From Victivallales bacterium (GTDB lineage: Bacteria > Verrucomicrobiota > Lentisphaeria > Victivallales > UBA1829): a DNA stretch of 23,082 nt. The notes under the pieces are model-generated. The model worked only from the letters and a program-made list of their open reading frames with translations, was not told the origin of the DNA and did no database searches. The position numbers and the translations under genes were made by a program. The stretch lies in NCBI GenBank assembly GCA_016285335.1, contig JAEEQO010000016.1, forward strand, positions 1 to 23,082. The letters run 5' to 3'. Of the stretch, positions 6,601 through 14,738 are shown piece after piece (positions within the stretch are counted from its first letter, which is position 1; each line of letters begins with the position of its first letter).

Positions 6601-8003
6601 CCATGGATTATTCGAACAGTCCCGAGCGCCAGCGGCGCGAACTGATGATCCGCCTCGCCTGCGAGTTCAAAAACGGCACGCTCGCGGAAACGATCGACAA
6701 GCTCCCGTACTATGTGAAGCCGTCCGGCACGAAGCCGCTTCACTGCTGCATCGAACACGACCGCGCGGTCATCGCCTGCCGGACCATGGCGCTCCTCGGG
6801 CTGGACGCCCAGGACGAGCAGGACGACAGCCGTTTCCCGCACGAATACCTTGAACAGATCTCCGCGGACTCCGAGCGTCCCGAACGCCCGCTGACGATCG
6901 CCCGCACCGCGTGTTCGTGCTGCCCCGACGCCAAGATCGAGGTCGTCCAGAGCCTGTGCCGCAACTGTTTCGCCCAGACCTGCATTCACGTGTGCCCGAA
7001 CAACGCCATCAACATCATGCGCGGGAAGGCGTTCATCAACCAGGACGCCTGCGCCCAGTGCGGCAAATGCCTCATCGACGTCTGCCTGTACAACGCCATC
7101 AAGCGGTTCCCGATCCCCTGCGAGGCGGCCTGCCCCGTCGGCGCGATCAAAAAGAATGAACAGGGCTACGCAGAGATCGACTTCAAGAAATGCACGTTCT
7201 GCGGCAAGTGCTTCCGCGCCTGCCCGTTCGGCGCGGTCATGCAGCGGTCCGAGCTCATCCCCGTGATGAAGGCGCTGACCGAGGGCCGTCAGGTCGTCGC
7301 GCTCGTGGCTCCCTCGACGCCCAACCAGTTCCCGGGCGGCCGCGACAAGCTTTTCAAGTCCCTGCGGAAGGTCGGCTTCTCGGAGATCGTGGAGGTCGCC
7401 GAGGCTGCCGAGACCGCCGCGGGCATGGCCGCCGGGGAGTTCATCCGCAAAATGAAGCTCGGCGGCAAGCTCGTCGCCGATTCCAGCTGTCCGGCGTTCG
7501 TCGAGCTTGTGCGGCGTCATCTCCCGGCCATGCGGCCATATCTTTCGTCGGTGCCGAGCGCCATGGCGCTGGCGGGACAGAAAGCCCGCGAACTCTACCC
7601 GGACGCGGTGAACGTCTTCATCGGCCCGTGCATCGCCAAACGCTTCGAATCGCTGTCCTGCCCCGGCGTCGACCGCGTGATCACGGTCGAAGAGCTCGGC
7701 GCCATCCTGATCGCGCTGGGCGGAGCCGAACTCGAGCCGCAGGACTACATCCCGCAGGAGGCGGACGCTTCGGAACACGATTTCTCGCGCACCTGCGCCG
7801 CCACGGGCGCCATGCTCGCCGCCGCGCTCGAATCCGAACCCATGCTCGAGCTTCAGGAGAAGTTCATCGACGGCATCAACGCCCAGACCCTGAAGCTGCT
7901 TCACCTTTTCCTGTTCGGCAGGTCGCACGCCAATTTCATCGAAGTGCTCGGCTGCAGCGGCGGCTGCCAGAACGGCCCATGCACTTTTTCCATTCCCGAC
8001 TGA
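6597..8003 (+). CDS. [FeFe]-hydrogenase, monomeric group B-like
   Basis: The 468-residue enzyme, or sensor of the same fold, carries an N-terminal Cys-rich region (C106, C108, C109) and about three ferredoxin-like cluster motifs. These are CRNCFAQTCIHVCP at 121-134, CAQCGKCLIDVC at 152-163, and CEAACP with CTFCGKCFRACP at 175-210. The H-cluster domain follows. L1 is ADSSCPAF with C298, L2 is FIGPCIAKRFES with C345, and L3 is GCSGGCQNGPC with C453 and C457, so the four ligands are present. The residue before C298 is Ser297, where classical catalytic enzymes have the proton-relay Cys of TSCCP. The protein stops soon after L3 (GPCTFSIPD). The set resembles the group B1/B3 monomeric hydrogenases of anaerobes. 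AGGAGGAGG precedes two candidate starts, 6597 and 6603. No maturase genes (hydE, hydF, hydG) are in the window. Confidence 0.9.
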   Translation: MTMDYSNSPERQRRELMIRLACEFKNGTLAETIDKLPYYVKPSGTKPLHCCIEHDRAVIACRTMALLGLDAQDEQDDSRFPHEYLEQISADSERPERPLTIARTACSCCPDAKIEVVQSLCRNCFAQTCIHVCPNNAINIMRGKAFINQDACAQCGKCLIDVCLYNAIKRFPIPCEAACPVGAIKKNEQGYAEIDFKKCTFCGKCFRACPFGAVMQRSELIPVMKALTEGRQVVALVAPSTPNQFPGGRDKLFKSLRKVGFSEIVEVAEAAETAAGMAAGEFIRKMKLGGKLVADSSCPAFVELVRRHLPAMRPYLSSVPSAMALAGQKARELYPDAVNVFIGPCIAKRFESLSCPGVDRVITVEELGAILIALGGAELEPQDYIPQEADASEHDFSRTCAATGAMLAAALESEPMLELQEKFIDGINAQTLKLLHLFLFGRSHANFIEVLGCSGGCQNGPCTFSIPD

Positions 8004-8021
8004 TCCCGGAGGAGCTGTAAG

Positions 8022-8549
8022 ATGACATCGTTGTTCCGATATGTGTTCACGGCCGCGGCGGTCTGCGCCGTTCTGCTGTCCGCATCCGCGCTCCGCGCCG
8101 CCGATCCCGCTCCGAAGACCGACGAGTCCGGCTGGATCCTGCCCGGCGCGAACGCCGGCACTGGATGGCATCTCCGCCTGAAGGACGCCCGCGCCGAAGC
8201 CGCGAAGGACGAAAAACCCATTCTCATCGTGTTTTCCGGCCCGGACTGGAGCTCCGGCAGCAAAAGATTCGAATCCTCGATCCTGAAGTCAAAAGAATTC
8301 ACCACCTCGGTGCGTCCCGCGGTCGTCGGCCTCTATATCCAGCACTTCGTGACCGTCGCCGCGCCGGAAGCTCAGGTCGATTCCAACCAGTCGCTGCGGA
8401 AAGCGCTTGCCGTTCCGCCGGTCTACCCGTGCACGGTCATTCTGGCGTCCGACGGGAAAAAGATCCTGGGGGTCATCCCGGGTGCGCCGGAAAAGAAGGC
8501 GTATCTCCGGCAGGTGGCCAAGCTCGCGGGGATCGCGATCCCGGAATAA
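8022..8549 (+). CDS. secreted thioredoxin-like protein lacking the CXXC motif
   Basis: The 175-residue protein begins with a signal peptide (hydrophobic stretch to about residue 26, probable cleavage after ALRA). The rest has a thioredoxin-like plan. ARAEAAKDEKPILIVFSGPDW corresponds to the first helix and central strand, Tyr135-Pro136 (PPVYPCT) sits where the fold has its cis-proline, and TVILASDGKKILGVIPG gives the last strands. At the active-site turn the sequence is WSSGSK (Ser77 to Ser80) instead of WCxxC, so it cannot be an ordinary disulfide reductase. A periplasmic binding or chaperone role is possible but unproven. GGAGGAG precedes the ATG. It starts 18 bp after the hydrogenase gene, which suggests the same transcript; any functional link is inference. 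Confidence 0.75.
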   Translation: MTSLFRYVFTAAAVCAVLLSASALRAADPAPKTDESGWILPGANAGTGWHLRLKDARAEAAKDEKPILIVFSGPDWSSGSKRFESSILKSKEFTTSVRPAVVGLYIQHFVTVAAPEAQVDSNQSLRKALAVPPVYPCTVILASDGKKILGVIPGAPEKKAYLRQVAKLAGIAIPE

Positions 8550-8624
8550 AGGTCCGGCGGAGGCGCACCGTCGGCGGCACGCTGTTCCGCATTGCCGCGG
8601 CTTCGTATTTTTCCGCCTGAAATT

Positions 8625-8643
8625 GAACGGCTTTTTTCCGTTC
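8625..8643 (+). other. intergenic hairpin before the 8650 promoter
   Basis: GAACGG (8625-8630) pairs with CCGTTC (8638-8643) around a T-rich loop. A larger pairing of GGCGGA near 8555 with TCCGCC near 8612 precedes it. These may help end the transcript of the thioredoxin-like gene, but no clean T-run follows. Confidence 0.3.
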
Positions 8644-8649
8644 GTTCCC

Positions 8650-8677
8650 TTGACATGACCTTTTAGCGTGGTATATT
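8650..8677 (+). promoter_or_regulatory. strong sigma-70-type promoter for the lipoprotein/sensor-kinase genes
   Basis: Consensus -35 TTGACA (8650-8655), 16-bp spacer and -10 TATATT (8672-8677), with GTGG just before the -10 as at the 5721 promoter. The predicted start is near 8684, giving a leader of about 145 nt. Confidence 0.75.
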
Positions 8678-8684
8678 ATTATAA

Positions 8685-8826
8685 AATTCAGCAGACAGCA
8701 GACGGACGTTTTTCCGTCGGGTCGCTCACGCTCTCCTTACTGACGATCACGGAAAAACGGCTGTCCGTGGCGCATGTCCGGCGGCATTCCGCGGGGCGCG
8801 TCCGGAATAACGATCATTCAGGAGAA
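8685..8826 (+). other. long structured 5' leader
   Basis: The predicted leader can form GACGGA-CGTTTT-TCCGTC near 8700-8718, CACGG with CCGTG further on, and competing pairings around ATTCCG and CGGAAT just before the Shine-Dalgarno GGAG at 8821. I recognise no known riboswitch class. The alternative hairpins could affect translation of the lipoprotein gene. Confidence 0.3.
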
Positions 8827-8830
8827 AACG

Positions 8831-9577
8831 ATGAAACAACGGATTTTCGGCGCCGTGCTTGCGGCTGCCGCAGTGACTGCCGGCGTGTTCCTGTCGGCGT
8901 GTTCCCTGTTCCGCGGCACGACGGACAGCATACTCGACGACGGCGAGGACGCCATCGCGTCAAACCGTGCGGCGTCCGGGATCGACACGGCGGAATTCAC
9001 ATACGAATTCGGTGACGGCGGGACCGCGCTGGTCCGCTACGAAGCGCCGGACCATGTCCGCCTCGACGTCTGGGACGGCGCCCGCACCGCGGTGTTCTGC
9101 CTGACCGGTGCGTCCGGATGGATGTATGTCCGCGGGGAATTGTTTGACATGACGGCGGAGGATATCGCGGAGATGCACGCCGCCCTGCTCCAGGCGATCC
9201 CGTTCCAGGTGAACTTCCAGGATATCTTCGGCGATGCCGAGCTTCAGGAGGAGACCGAATTCGTCTGCGGCGAGGAGTGCGACGTGATCCACGCGAAATT
9301 CCGCCGCAGTCCGAGATTTCCCGTCAAATTCTGGTTCAGCGAGGGTTCCGACCAGCTGGTCCAGTTCGAGGTCGAGCGGGAAGACGGCGTCCATACGATG
9401 CAGTATTTCGACTACCGCACGTTCGATGAAGACGTCTCGCTGCCCACGCACATGTTCCGGTTCTCGCCCGACGGAGCCGTGAAGGTCACGCTGATCTATT
9501 TTGAGGCCAATGCCGAAATTCCCGACCACGTATTCCGGAAGCCCAAAAAACTGAGTGAACTGGAAGGAGACAGATGA
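8831..9577 (+). CDS. lipoprotein, possibly LolA-like fold
   Basis: The 248-residue product begins with a clear lipoprotein signal (MKQRIFGAVLAAAAVTAG then FLSAC, lipid-bearing Cys24), so it should be anchored in the outer or inner membrane facing the periplasm. The mature part is rich in beta-strand-like stretches (GGTALVRYEAPDHVRLDVWD, CLTGASGWMYVRGELFDMT, FPVKFWFSEGSDQLVQFEV). Their alternation recalls LolA/LolB-type lipoprotein carriers, but no diagnostic motif is certain. GGAG lies six bases before ATG 8831, which decides the start against the upstream GTG/ATG codons in the leader. Its stop overlaps the next gene by four bases. It is the first gene of a likely three-gene unit with the coiled-coil protein and the sensor kinase. 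Confidence 0.8.
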   Translation: MKQRIFGAVLAAAAVTAGVFLSACSLFRGTTDSILDDGEDAIASNRAASGIDTAEFTYEFGDGGTALVRYEAPDHVRLDVWDGARTAVFCLTGASGWMYVRGELFDMTAEDIAEMHAALLQAIPFQVNFQDIFGDAELQEETEFVCGEECDVIHAKFRRSPRFPVKFWFSEGSDQLVQFEVEREDGVHTMQYFDYRTFDEDVSLPTHMFRFSPDGAVKVTLIYFEANAEIPDHVFRKPKKLSELEGDR

Positions 9578-10302
9578 TGAAGCTTACCATGACCGTTTTT
9601 CTGACGGCGGCCGCCCTGTCCCTCCGCACGGCCGCGTTTGCAGCCGAACCGGCGGATTCGGACCTGAAAAGAACCGACGTCACGCTCCGCGGCGCCAAGG
9701 AGCTCAAGCTCAAGGACGCCTACATCCTCGACAGGAAGCCGAACGGGGTCACGCTCGCGTACAGGGACGGCTGCATGTTCGTCCGCTTCTCCGACCTGCC
9801 GCGGGAATTCCAGCAGATGTTCGGCTACGACCCGGTCAAGTCCGCCCGCTACGAAAACAAGGTGAATGTCCAGAAGAAGCTCATCGAACGGGAGGAGAAG
9901 GAGCGGAAGGAAAGGGAGCAGAAGCGGAACTCCGAGGAGAACAAACGTTACAAGGACAGCCGGATCAACGCCCAGCAGCAGAAAATCAGCAGGCTCGAAC
10001 ACGAACTCGCGGAAGCGCAGAAGCGCCTCGACACCATGGACAAGACCATCAGCCAGGACCGCGACGCGCTCGGCATGTCCACCGTCGGCTCCTCCCGCGT
10101 CAGCATCGAATCTCCCTGGGGATACGGCGGCCCCATCCGCAGCGGCGAACACAACGCGGCCGTCACCAACATGCTTATGAAGGAAGTCAACATGCTGGAC
10201 GCGAAACGCGAGAACCAGGCGCAGAACGTGATCGACCTGCAGCTGAAACTCGAGGCCGCCCGAAGAACGCTGGACAAGATGCTCCCGGACGACAAAGACT
10301 GA
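9574..10302 (+). CDS. secreted coiled-coil protein with N-terminal small beta domain
   Basis: The 242-residue protein has a signal peptide ending near AFA/AEPAD (about residue 24). A small domain at about residues 35-90 contains GVTLAYRDGCMFVRFSDLP then FQQMFGYDP. A similar DGv.i.h..Gi..v.f..LP.e.q..fgYDp module is frequent in secreted proteins of PVC bacteria. After it comes a highly charged helix (EEKERKEREQKRNSEEN) and a coiled coil at about 100-160, then a linker, then a second helical stretch to the C-terminus. The function is unknown; periplasmic scaffolding or cell-wall association is plausible. ATG 9574 overlaps the upstream stop (ATGA); ATG 9577 is equally possible given AGGAG at 9565-9569. 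The sensor kinase follows 54 bp later. Confidence 0.8.
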   Translation: MMKLTMTVFLTAAALSLRTAAFAAEPADSDLKRTDVTLRGAKELKLKDAYILDRKPNGVTLAYRDGCMFVRFSDLPREFQQMFGYDPVKSARYENKVNVQKKLIEREEKERKEREQKRNSEENKRYKDSRINAQQQKISRLEHELAEAQKRLDTMDKTISQDRDALGMSTVGSSRVSIESPWGYGGPIRSGEHNAAVTNMLMKEVNMLDAKRENQAQNVIDLQLKLEAARRTLDKMLPDDKD

Positions 10303-10356
10303 TTTCCGTTTGTTCTGCTCATCCTTCCTCGAACCGAAATCGGAGAAAACACGGCA

Positions 10357-13300
10357 ATGAAAAAGAATCCTCTGCGCTTCAGCCGGCACAACAAGGCGTT
10401 CAACTTCAGCCTGCTCGCCGTCGGCATCATCCTGCTCGGGTACATCATATTCAACTCTATCGAGATCAGCAGGAACATGCACGCCTTGAACAGTGCGCGG
10501 CTGGAATTTCAGGCATACACCCGCGTAAAGACCCGTCTCCGCGACGGTTCGGACAACTTGACCGAGAGCGTGCGGCGCTATGTTACGACCGGCGAAAAGA
10601 AGTTCCGCGACGAGTATTTCAAGGAAGCGGAGGAAACGAAAAACCGCGAATGGGGCATGGGCCTGCTGAAATCGCTCTCCGACGAGGGGGAAGTCACGGG
10701 CCGCATCAAGCAGTATGTCCATGACGCGATGGGATATTCCGTCGAGCTGATGAAACTGGAGTACGCCGCGATGCGTCTGATCGCGACGGAGGAGGATCTC
10801 GCCGATCCGGCCTATCCAAAAGCGCTGAGAAACGCCGACGTCCCGGCCGAGGACCTCGAAAAGGGGTTTGTCGAACGGAAGCGCATGGCGATCAGGATGC
10901 TGTTCAGCGACGAGTACGCGGAATCGAAGCAGGCCATCTACAATGCTCTGGACGACAGTCTGCTGGGGGCGGCCAAGCTTGCGGACTTCCGCCGCGAAGA
11001 GGCGGCGAAACGCCAGACGAACCTGTGGATCAACCAGATCGTCTCCATGGCGCTTTTCGTCCTGACATTCCTCGTGCTGCTGATCTGGTCGGAGTATATT
11101 TTCACCCGCAAAACGACGTTCCTGCAGGAGATGCTGGACACCATCCCGCTCATGATCTTCCTGAAGGACCGGAAGACCAGGCGCTATCTGGATTACAACC
11201 GGGCATTTTCCGATTATCTGCATTTGTCCGGCAGGGAAGACTTGAGGGGGAAAACCGACCACGAGATCCTGAATTCCGATTCCGCCCGCGAGATCGAGAT
11301 CAACGACGAAAACGCCCTGGGCAAGGGGAACCGGCCGACCGTGTACTATGAGAGCGTGCCGACTCCCACGGGCCAGCCCCGCTTCTTCCGGACGACCAAG
11401 CTCGCCATCAAGGATTCCGACGGGAATCCGTGCCTGCTCGGCATGGCGCTGGACATGACCGAGGAGCACGAGCGCCAGCTGAACAGCGAGGCTTCCGAAG
11501 AGGCGCTGATGACGCTTCAGCAGGAACCTCTGCTCGCGACGCCGGTCAAGATCCTTGAGGTCATCCGCCGCAGACTGAACGCCGATTACTGCTATATGGC
11601 ACGCTACCGCGAAGTGGAAGGCGTGATTTCCATCGACCCGGAGGCGTTTGTCATCCGCGGCGGACGCAGCCTGCCGAAGCAGATCTCCTCAAGCACCCGC
11701 GCGGTCTCCGACCTGGTCGACCGGGTCCGCATGCTCGGATGCTGCACGTTCAACGGCGAGGAGTCCGCCCGTCTCCGCAAGATCTTCCGGGTCGACCAGA
11801 CGGCGCCGGACACGCCGAAGGCCGCCACGCACGTCGCGATGCGGCTGACCGTACAGGGCGAATTCTGGGGCATCCTTTCCGTGGCATACGTTTCCAACCG
11901 GAACCTGAACGACCTGGAAAAGGATTTCTTCCGGAAGAACGCCCATATTTTCGAGACTTCTCTCGAACGCGCCATCGTGTACGATGCGCTCGCCAAGGCA
12001 AAGAACGAGGCGATCTACGAAGGCAACATCTCGAGCAGCGTCCTCAACCTCATGCCCATCCCCTGCATCGTGAAGGACCCCGCCAACGAATTCCGCTTCA
12101 TCCGCTGCAATCAGGCTTACGCTTCGCTGCATCTCCTGAAGCCTTCGGACATGGTCGGCAAGTGCGACGGAGATTTCTATGAGGGCGAATCGCTCGATTT
12201 CATCAGGCGCACAGACGCCGAGGCACTGGCAAAGCGCGAAATCGTCCATTTCGAGCACGCCTGCCTCTGGGGCGACTGCAACCGCCGCGTCTTCCTGTAC
12301 TGGAAACTCCCGATCACGCTGAAGGACGGCCGCACCCTCCTCTTCTGCGTGGCGCAGGACATTACCGAGATCAAGCAGAAAATCAACACCGAACACTTCC
12401 GCAACGAGATCACGGCGTTCCTGCTCGGCCATTCCGAACCGGAGGAACTGCTCGACTTCGTGGCGAAACGCCTCATCGAGACCCTCGGCTGCCAGCACGT
12501 GCTCCTGCACCGGCACGACGGCACGCGCCAGGACTGGTTCCCGGACAACGACCACATCTACTGCAACAAGTGCGTCGACTGCCCGCTGAAGACCGCCGAT
12601 CCCGCGCTCTTCTGCCACAACGGCAACGTGGTGCTGAACGACAGCAATATCTCCGAATTCCCGCTCCCGGACAACTGCCCGACCAGGATCCTCATCGCCC
12701 GCCAGATCTTCTTCGAGGGCGACGAATGGGGCAAGATCGGGACGCTCTTCACCGGGGACGCGTTCGAGTCGCTCGGGTTCTGCGAGGAGCTGCTCGAACA
12801 GGTCGCGAACGTGATCTCCGTCTGCATCGAGCGCAAGGCGCGCAACATGGTCATCAAACGCCAGAACGAGGAAGTCGTCCGCATCAACAGCCAGCTCCAG
12901 CTCGCGCGCGACCGCGCCGTCGCCGCCGAAAAGGCGAAGAGCTATTTCTTCTCCTGCATCAGCCACGACATCCGCACGCCGCTGAACGCCATCATCGGCT
13001 ACACCGAACTCCTGAAAAAAGGCGGCGAGAACGAGAAGGAGCGGGACGGCGCTTACGACGCCATCACCATGAGCGGACGTTCCCTGCTTCAGCTTGTCAA
13101 CGACATGATCGACCTCGCCAGGCTCGAATCCGATTCTCTCGTGATCGAACCCGTGCCTTCCGACCTCAACGCCCTTGCCGCGAAAGTCCTGCGGTCCTTC
13201 GAGATCGCCGTCGCGGGCAGGCCCGTGAAACTGCGCGGCGAATGGGACGATTCCGTGCCGTACGTCGAGATCGACCCGAAGCGCATGTGGCAGATCCTGT

Positions 13301-14064
13301 TCAACCTGCTGGACAATGCCGTCAAGTTCACCGAGGAGGGCGAAATCGCCCTGAAGCTCGCGTTCGAACGGGAACGGGGATCCGGCAGAGGCGTCCTCTC
13401 CATTTCCGTTTCCGACACCGGGGCCGGCATGAGCGAGGAGGAACAGAAGCGCATCATGCAGCCGTTCGCCTCGCTCTCCGAAAACGGCGAACACGAGATC
13501 GGCGCCGGGCTCGGCGTGACCATCTGCCGCCACCTGATCGAAAGCATGAACGGCACGTTCGAACTTCGGTCCGAGGAAGGCAGGGGCTCCGCCTTCGACA
13601 TCCGGATCCCGAACGTCAGATTCTCCGAACGCACCGGCAGTTTCCCGCGTCCCGGCAGCCGGATCGACTTCCACGGCAAGGCCCGCGAATCGCTCCGCGT
13701 CCTCATCGTGGACGACGTGCCGCTGAACATTTCCGTCCTGCGGGCAATGCTCCGCAAAAACGGCGTGACCGACATCGTCTGCTCCGTAAACGGCAAAGAC
13801 GCGCTCGCCAAGATCCGTTCGGATGCCGCCGGTTTCGACCTGGTCCTCACCGACCTCTGGATGCCTGAAATGGACGGACGGAAGATGCTTCAGGTGCTCC
13901 GCACCGAAACGCGCTTCCTGTCGCTCAACGTCATCGCCATCACCGCCGACGTCGACGCAAAGGACGAATGTATGAAACTCGGGTTCAGCGACGTCATCTT
14001 CAAGCCCGTCACGCTCGCCAAGATCGTCGACTTCCTGCCGCCGTCCGGCCGGCAGCCGGGCTGA
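10357..14064 (+). CDS. membrane hybrid sensor histidine kinase (PAS-GAF-PAS-GAF-HisKA-HATPase-receiver)
   Basis: The 1235-residue protein has one transmembrane segment at about 17-37, an extracytoplasmic region of about 185 residues and a second transmembrane segment at about 225-248. Cytoplasmic modules follow: PAS at about 255-368 ending in GMALDMTEE, a GAF-like region at about 385-545, PAS at about 558-672 ending in VAQDITEIK, and a GAF-like region at about 680-830. The kinase core has ISHDIRTPLNAIIGYTELL with phosphoacceptor His870, N-box NLLDNAVKF (Asn983, Asn987), DTGAGM and GAGLGVTI. The receiver has LIVDDVP, phosphoacceptor Asp1166 (LTDLWMPEMDG) and FKPV. No essential residue is missing. 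The second GAF-like domain contains a cysteine group, CNKCVDCP plus Cys753, suggesting metal or redox sensing (inference). There is no output domain after the receiver, so the signal must pass to another protein. It probably shares a transcript with the two upstream genes. Confidence 0.95.
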   Translation: MKKNPLRFSRHNKAFNFSLLAVGIILLGYIIFNSIEISRNMHALNSARLEFQAYTRVKTRLRDGSDNLTESVRRYVTTGEKKFRDEYFKEAEETKNREWGMGLLKSLSDEGEVTGRIKQYVHDAMGYSVELMKLEYAAMRLIATEEDLADPAYPKALRNADVPAEDLEKGFVERKRMAIRMLFSDEYAESKQAIYNALDDSLLGAAKLADFRREEAAKRQTNLWINQIVSMALFVLTFLVLLIWSEYIFTRKTTFLQEMLDTIPLMIFLKDRKTRRYLDYNRAFSDYLHLSGREDLRGKTDHEILNSDSAREIEINDENALGKGNRPTVYYESVPTPTGQPRFFRTTKLAIKDSDGNPCLLGMALDMTEEHERQLNSEASEEALMTLQQEPLLATPVKILEVIRRRLNADYCYMARYREVEGVISIDPEAFVIRGGRSLPKQISSSTRAVSDLVDRVRMLGCCTFNGEESARLRKIFRVDQTAPDTPKAATHVAMRLTVQGEFWGILSVAYVSNRNLNDLEKDFFRKNAHIFETSLERAIVYDALAKAKNEAIYEGNISSSVLNLMPIPCIVKDPANEFRFIRCNQAYASLHLLKPSDMVGKCDGDFYEGESLDFIRRTDAEALAKREIVHFEHACLWGDCNRRVFLYWKLPITLKDGRTLLFCVAQDITEIKQKINTEHFRNEITAFLLGHSEPEELLDFVAKRLIETLGCQHVLLHRHDGTRQDWFPDNDHIYCNKCVDCPLKTADPALFCHNGNVVLNDSNISEFPLPDNCPTRILIARQIFFEGDEWGKIGTLFTGDAFESLGFCEELLEQVANVISVCIERKARNMVIKRQNEEVVRINSQLQLARDRAVAAEKAKSYFFSCISHDIRTPLNAIIGYTELLKKGGENEKERDGAYDAITMSGRSLLQLVNDMIDLARLESDSLVIEPVPSDLNALAAKVLRSFEIAVAGRPVKLRGEWDDSVPYVEIDPKRMWQILFNLLDNAVKFTEEGEIALKLAFERERGSGRGVLSISVSDTGAGMSEEEQKRIMQPFASLSENGEHEIGAGLGVTICRHLIESMNGTFELRSEEGRGSAFDIRIPNVRFSERTGSFPRPGSRIDFHGKARESLRVLIVDDVPLNISVLRAMLRKNGVTDIVCSVNGKDALAKIRSDAAGFDLVLTDLWMPEMDGRKMLQVLRTETRFLSLNVIAITADVDAKDECMKLGFSDVIFKPVTLAKIVDFLPPSGRQPG

Positions 14065-14320
14065 CGCCGGACCGCCGCATACACGGCCCTTAACGACGAC
14101 GGATGCCGCGGAAACAGCGAAGACGGACGCGCAGACTCCGACTTCGCCGGTGTCTTTCGGACACAAAACGCCCCTGAAAAAAACGGCGAAAGGGAAAATC
14201 TGAAGGGAAACCGGAATCCGTGCTGACGGGCGGCGATATCCGCCTGCCCGAACTCTGCCGGGCACTGCCGCAGGGGAAGCTTCGCCTCGGGCATGGTCCT
14301 TTGGAACAAAGCCAAAAAAA
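14065..14320. other. intergenic region with a nested hairpin and no gene seen
   Basis: This 256-bp gap lies between convergent units. TTCGCCG (14143-14149) can pair with CGGCGAA (14184-14190), enclosing GTGTC-TTTCG-GACAC at 14150-14164. No T-run follows it, so a terminator call for the kinase gene is weak. GGCGG-CGATAT-CCGCC occurs near 14228. No coding region is supported. Confidence 0.4.
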
Positions 14321-14411
14321 TGGCGGAGAGAGGGGGATTCGAACCCCCGAACGGGAATATCCCGTTAACGGTTTTCGAGACCGCCGCCTTCGACCGCTCA
14401 GCCATCTCTCC
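14321..14411 (-). tRNA. tRNA-Ser, anticodon CGA
   Basis: On the minus strand the gene folds as a 91-nt class II tRNA. Acceptor GGAGAGA pairs with TCTCTCC, followed by discriminator G and an encoded CCA. The D-arm contains TGGCTGAGCGGTCGAAGG. The anticodon loop is CTCGAAA flanked by GCGGT and ACCGT, giving anticodon CGA, which reads serine codon UCG. A long variable arm follows (ACGGGATATTCCCGT), as in serine tRNAs. The T-arm is GGGGG-TTCGAAT-CCCCC. A run of seven T follows the CCA and probably ends transcription. Confidence 0.97.
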
Positions 14412-14441
14412 GGAGCTTGCAAAAAAAAGAAAGTGAAATAT

Positions 14442-14469
14442 AATATACCCCGCAAAAACAAAAAAGCAA
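14442..14469 (-). promoter_or_regulatory. probable tRNA-Ser promoter
   Basis: On the minus strand -10 TATATT (14442-14447) is preceded by GGGG, as in the glgC promoter. About 15-16 bp upstream is a weak -35 (TTGCTT or TTTGCT). It starts transcription about 25 nt before the mature tRNA. Confidence 0.5.
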
Positions 14470-14607
14470 ACGTGATCGCGCTTTTTTGATTTTCCTCCGC
14501 GCCGTTCTTCGCTGTCGTGAACCGACTTCCGGTTTCCTCTTCGGCGGTCGGGGAAATGAGGCGAGCACTGCCGCAAAGCGTTATCCAGCCGCGTTTATTT
14601 ATTACAT

Positions 14608-14629
14608 TTTTCCGCGCATGTGTGCGGAA
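14608..14629. other. hairpin upstream of the citrate synthase promoter
   Basis: TTTCCGC-type bases pair with GCGGAA around GCATGTGT. The role is unclear. The rest of the 327-bp gap between the tRNA and the citrate synthase gene contains only the two promoters and the Shine-Dalgarno. Confidence 0.25.
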
Positions 14630-14634
14630 TCCGC

Positions 14635-14663
14635 TTGATTTTTCAGGATTTAAGATGTACATT
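14635..14663 (+). promoter_or_regulatory. probable promoter for the citrate synthase gene
   Basis: -35 TTGATT (14635-14640), 17-bp spacer, -10 TACATT (14658-14663). A leader of about 70 nt leads to AGGAGG at 14726. Confidence 0.45.
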
Positions 14664-14738
14664 ATTCAGCTTATGCATTTTTTTATACAAGAAATAAACG
14701 ACGAACAGCCAAAACAACACGAGAGAGGAGGCTGAGTG

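Noticed and set aside
6375..8171. Long minus-strand open frame opposite the hydrogenase
   Set aside because: The plus strand carries complete Fe-S and H-cluster motifs. The minus frame is a compositional shadow.
9496..14265. Two long minus-strand frames opposite the coiled-coil protein and sensor kinase
   Set aside because: Low-complexity Arg/Asp/Val-rich translations with no motifs and no ribosome-binding sites, lying opposite a kinase with all catalytic boxes intact.
14321..14411. tRNA-Ser as a possible integration site
   Set aside because: No repeated tRNA 3' end and no integrase were seen nearby.
14220..14735. Small plus-strand frames across the tRNA and before citrate synthase
   Set aside because: One is antisense to the tRNA and the other covers the gltA promoter. 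Neither has a ribosome-binding site or recognisable sequence.
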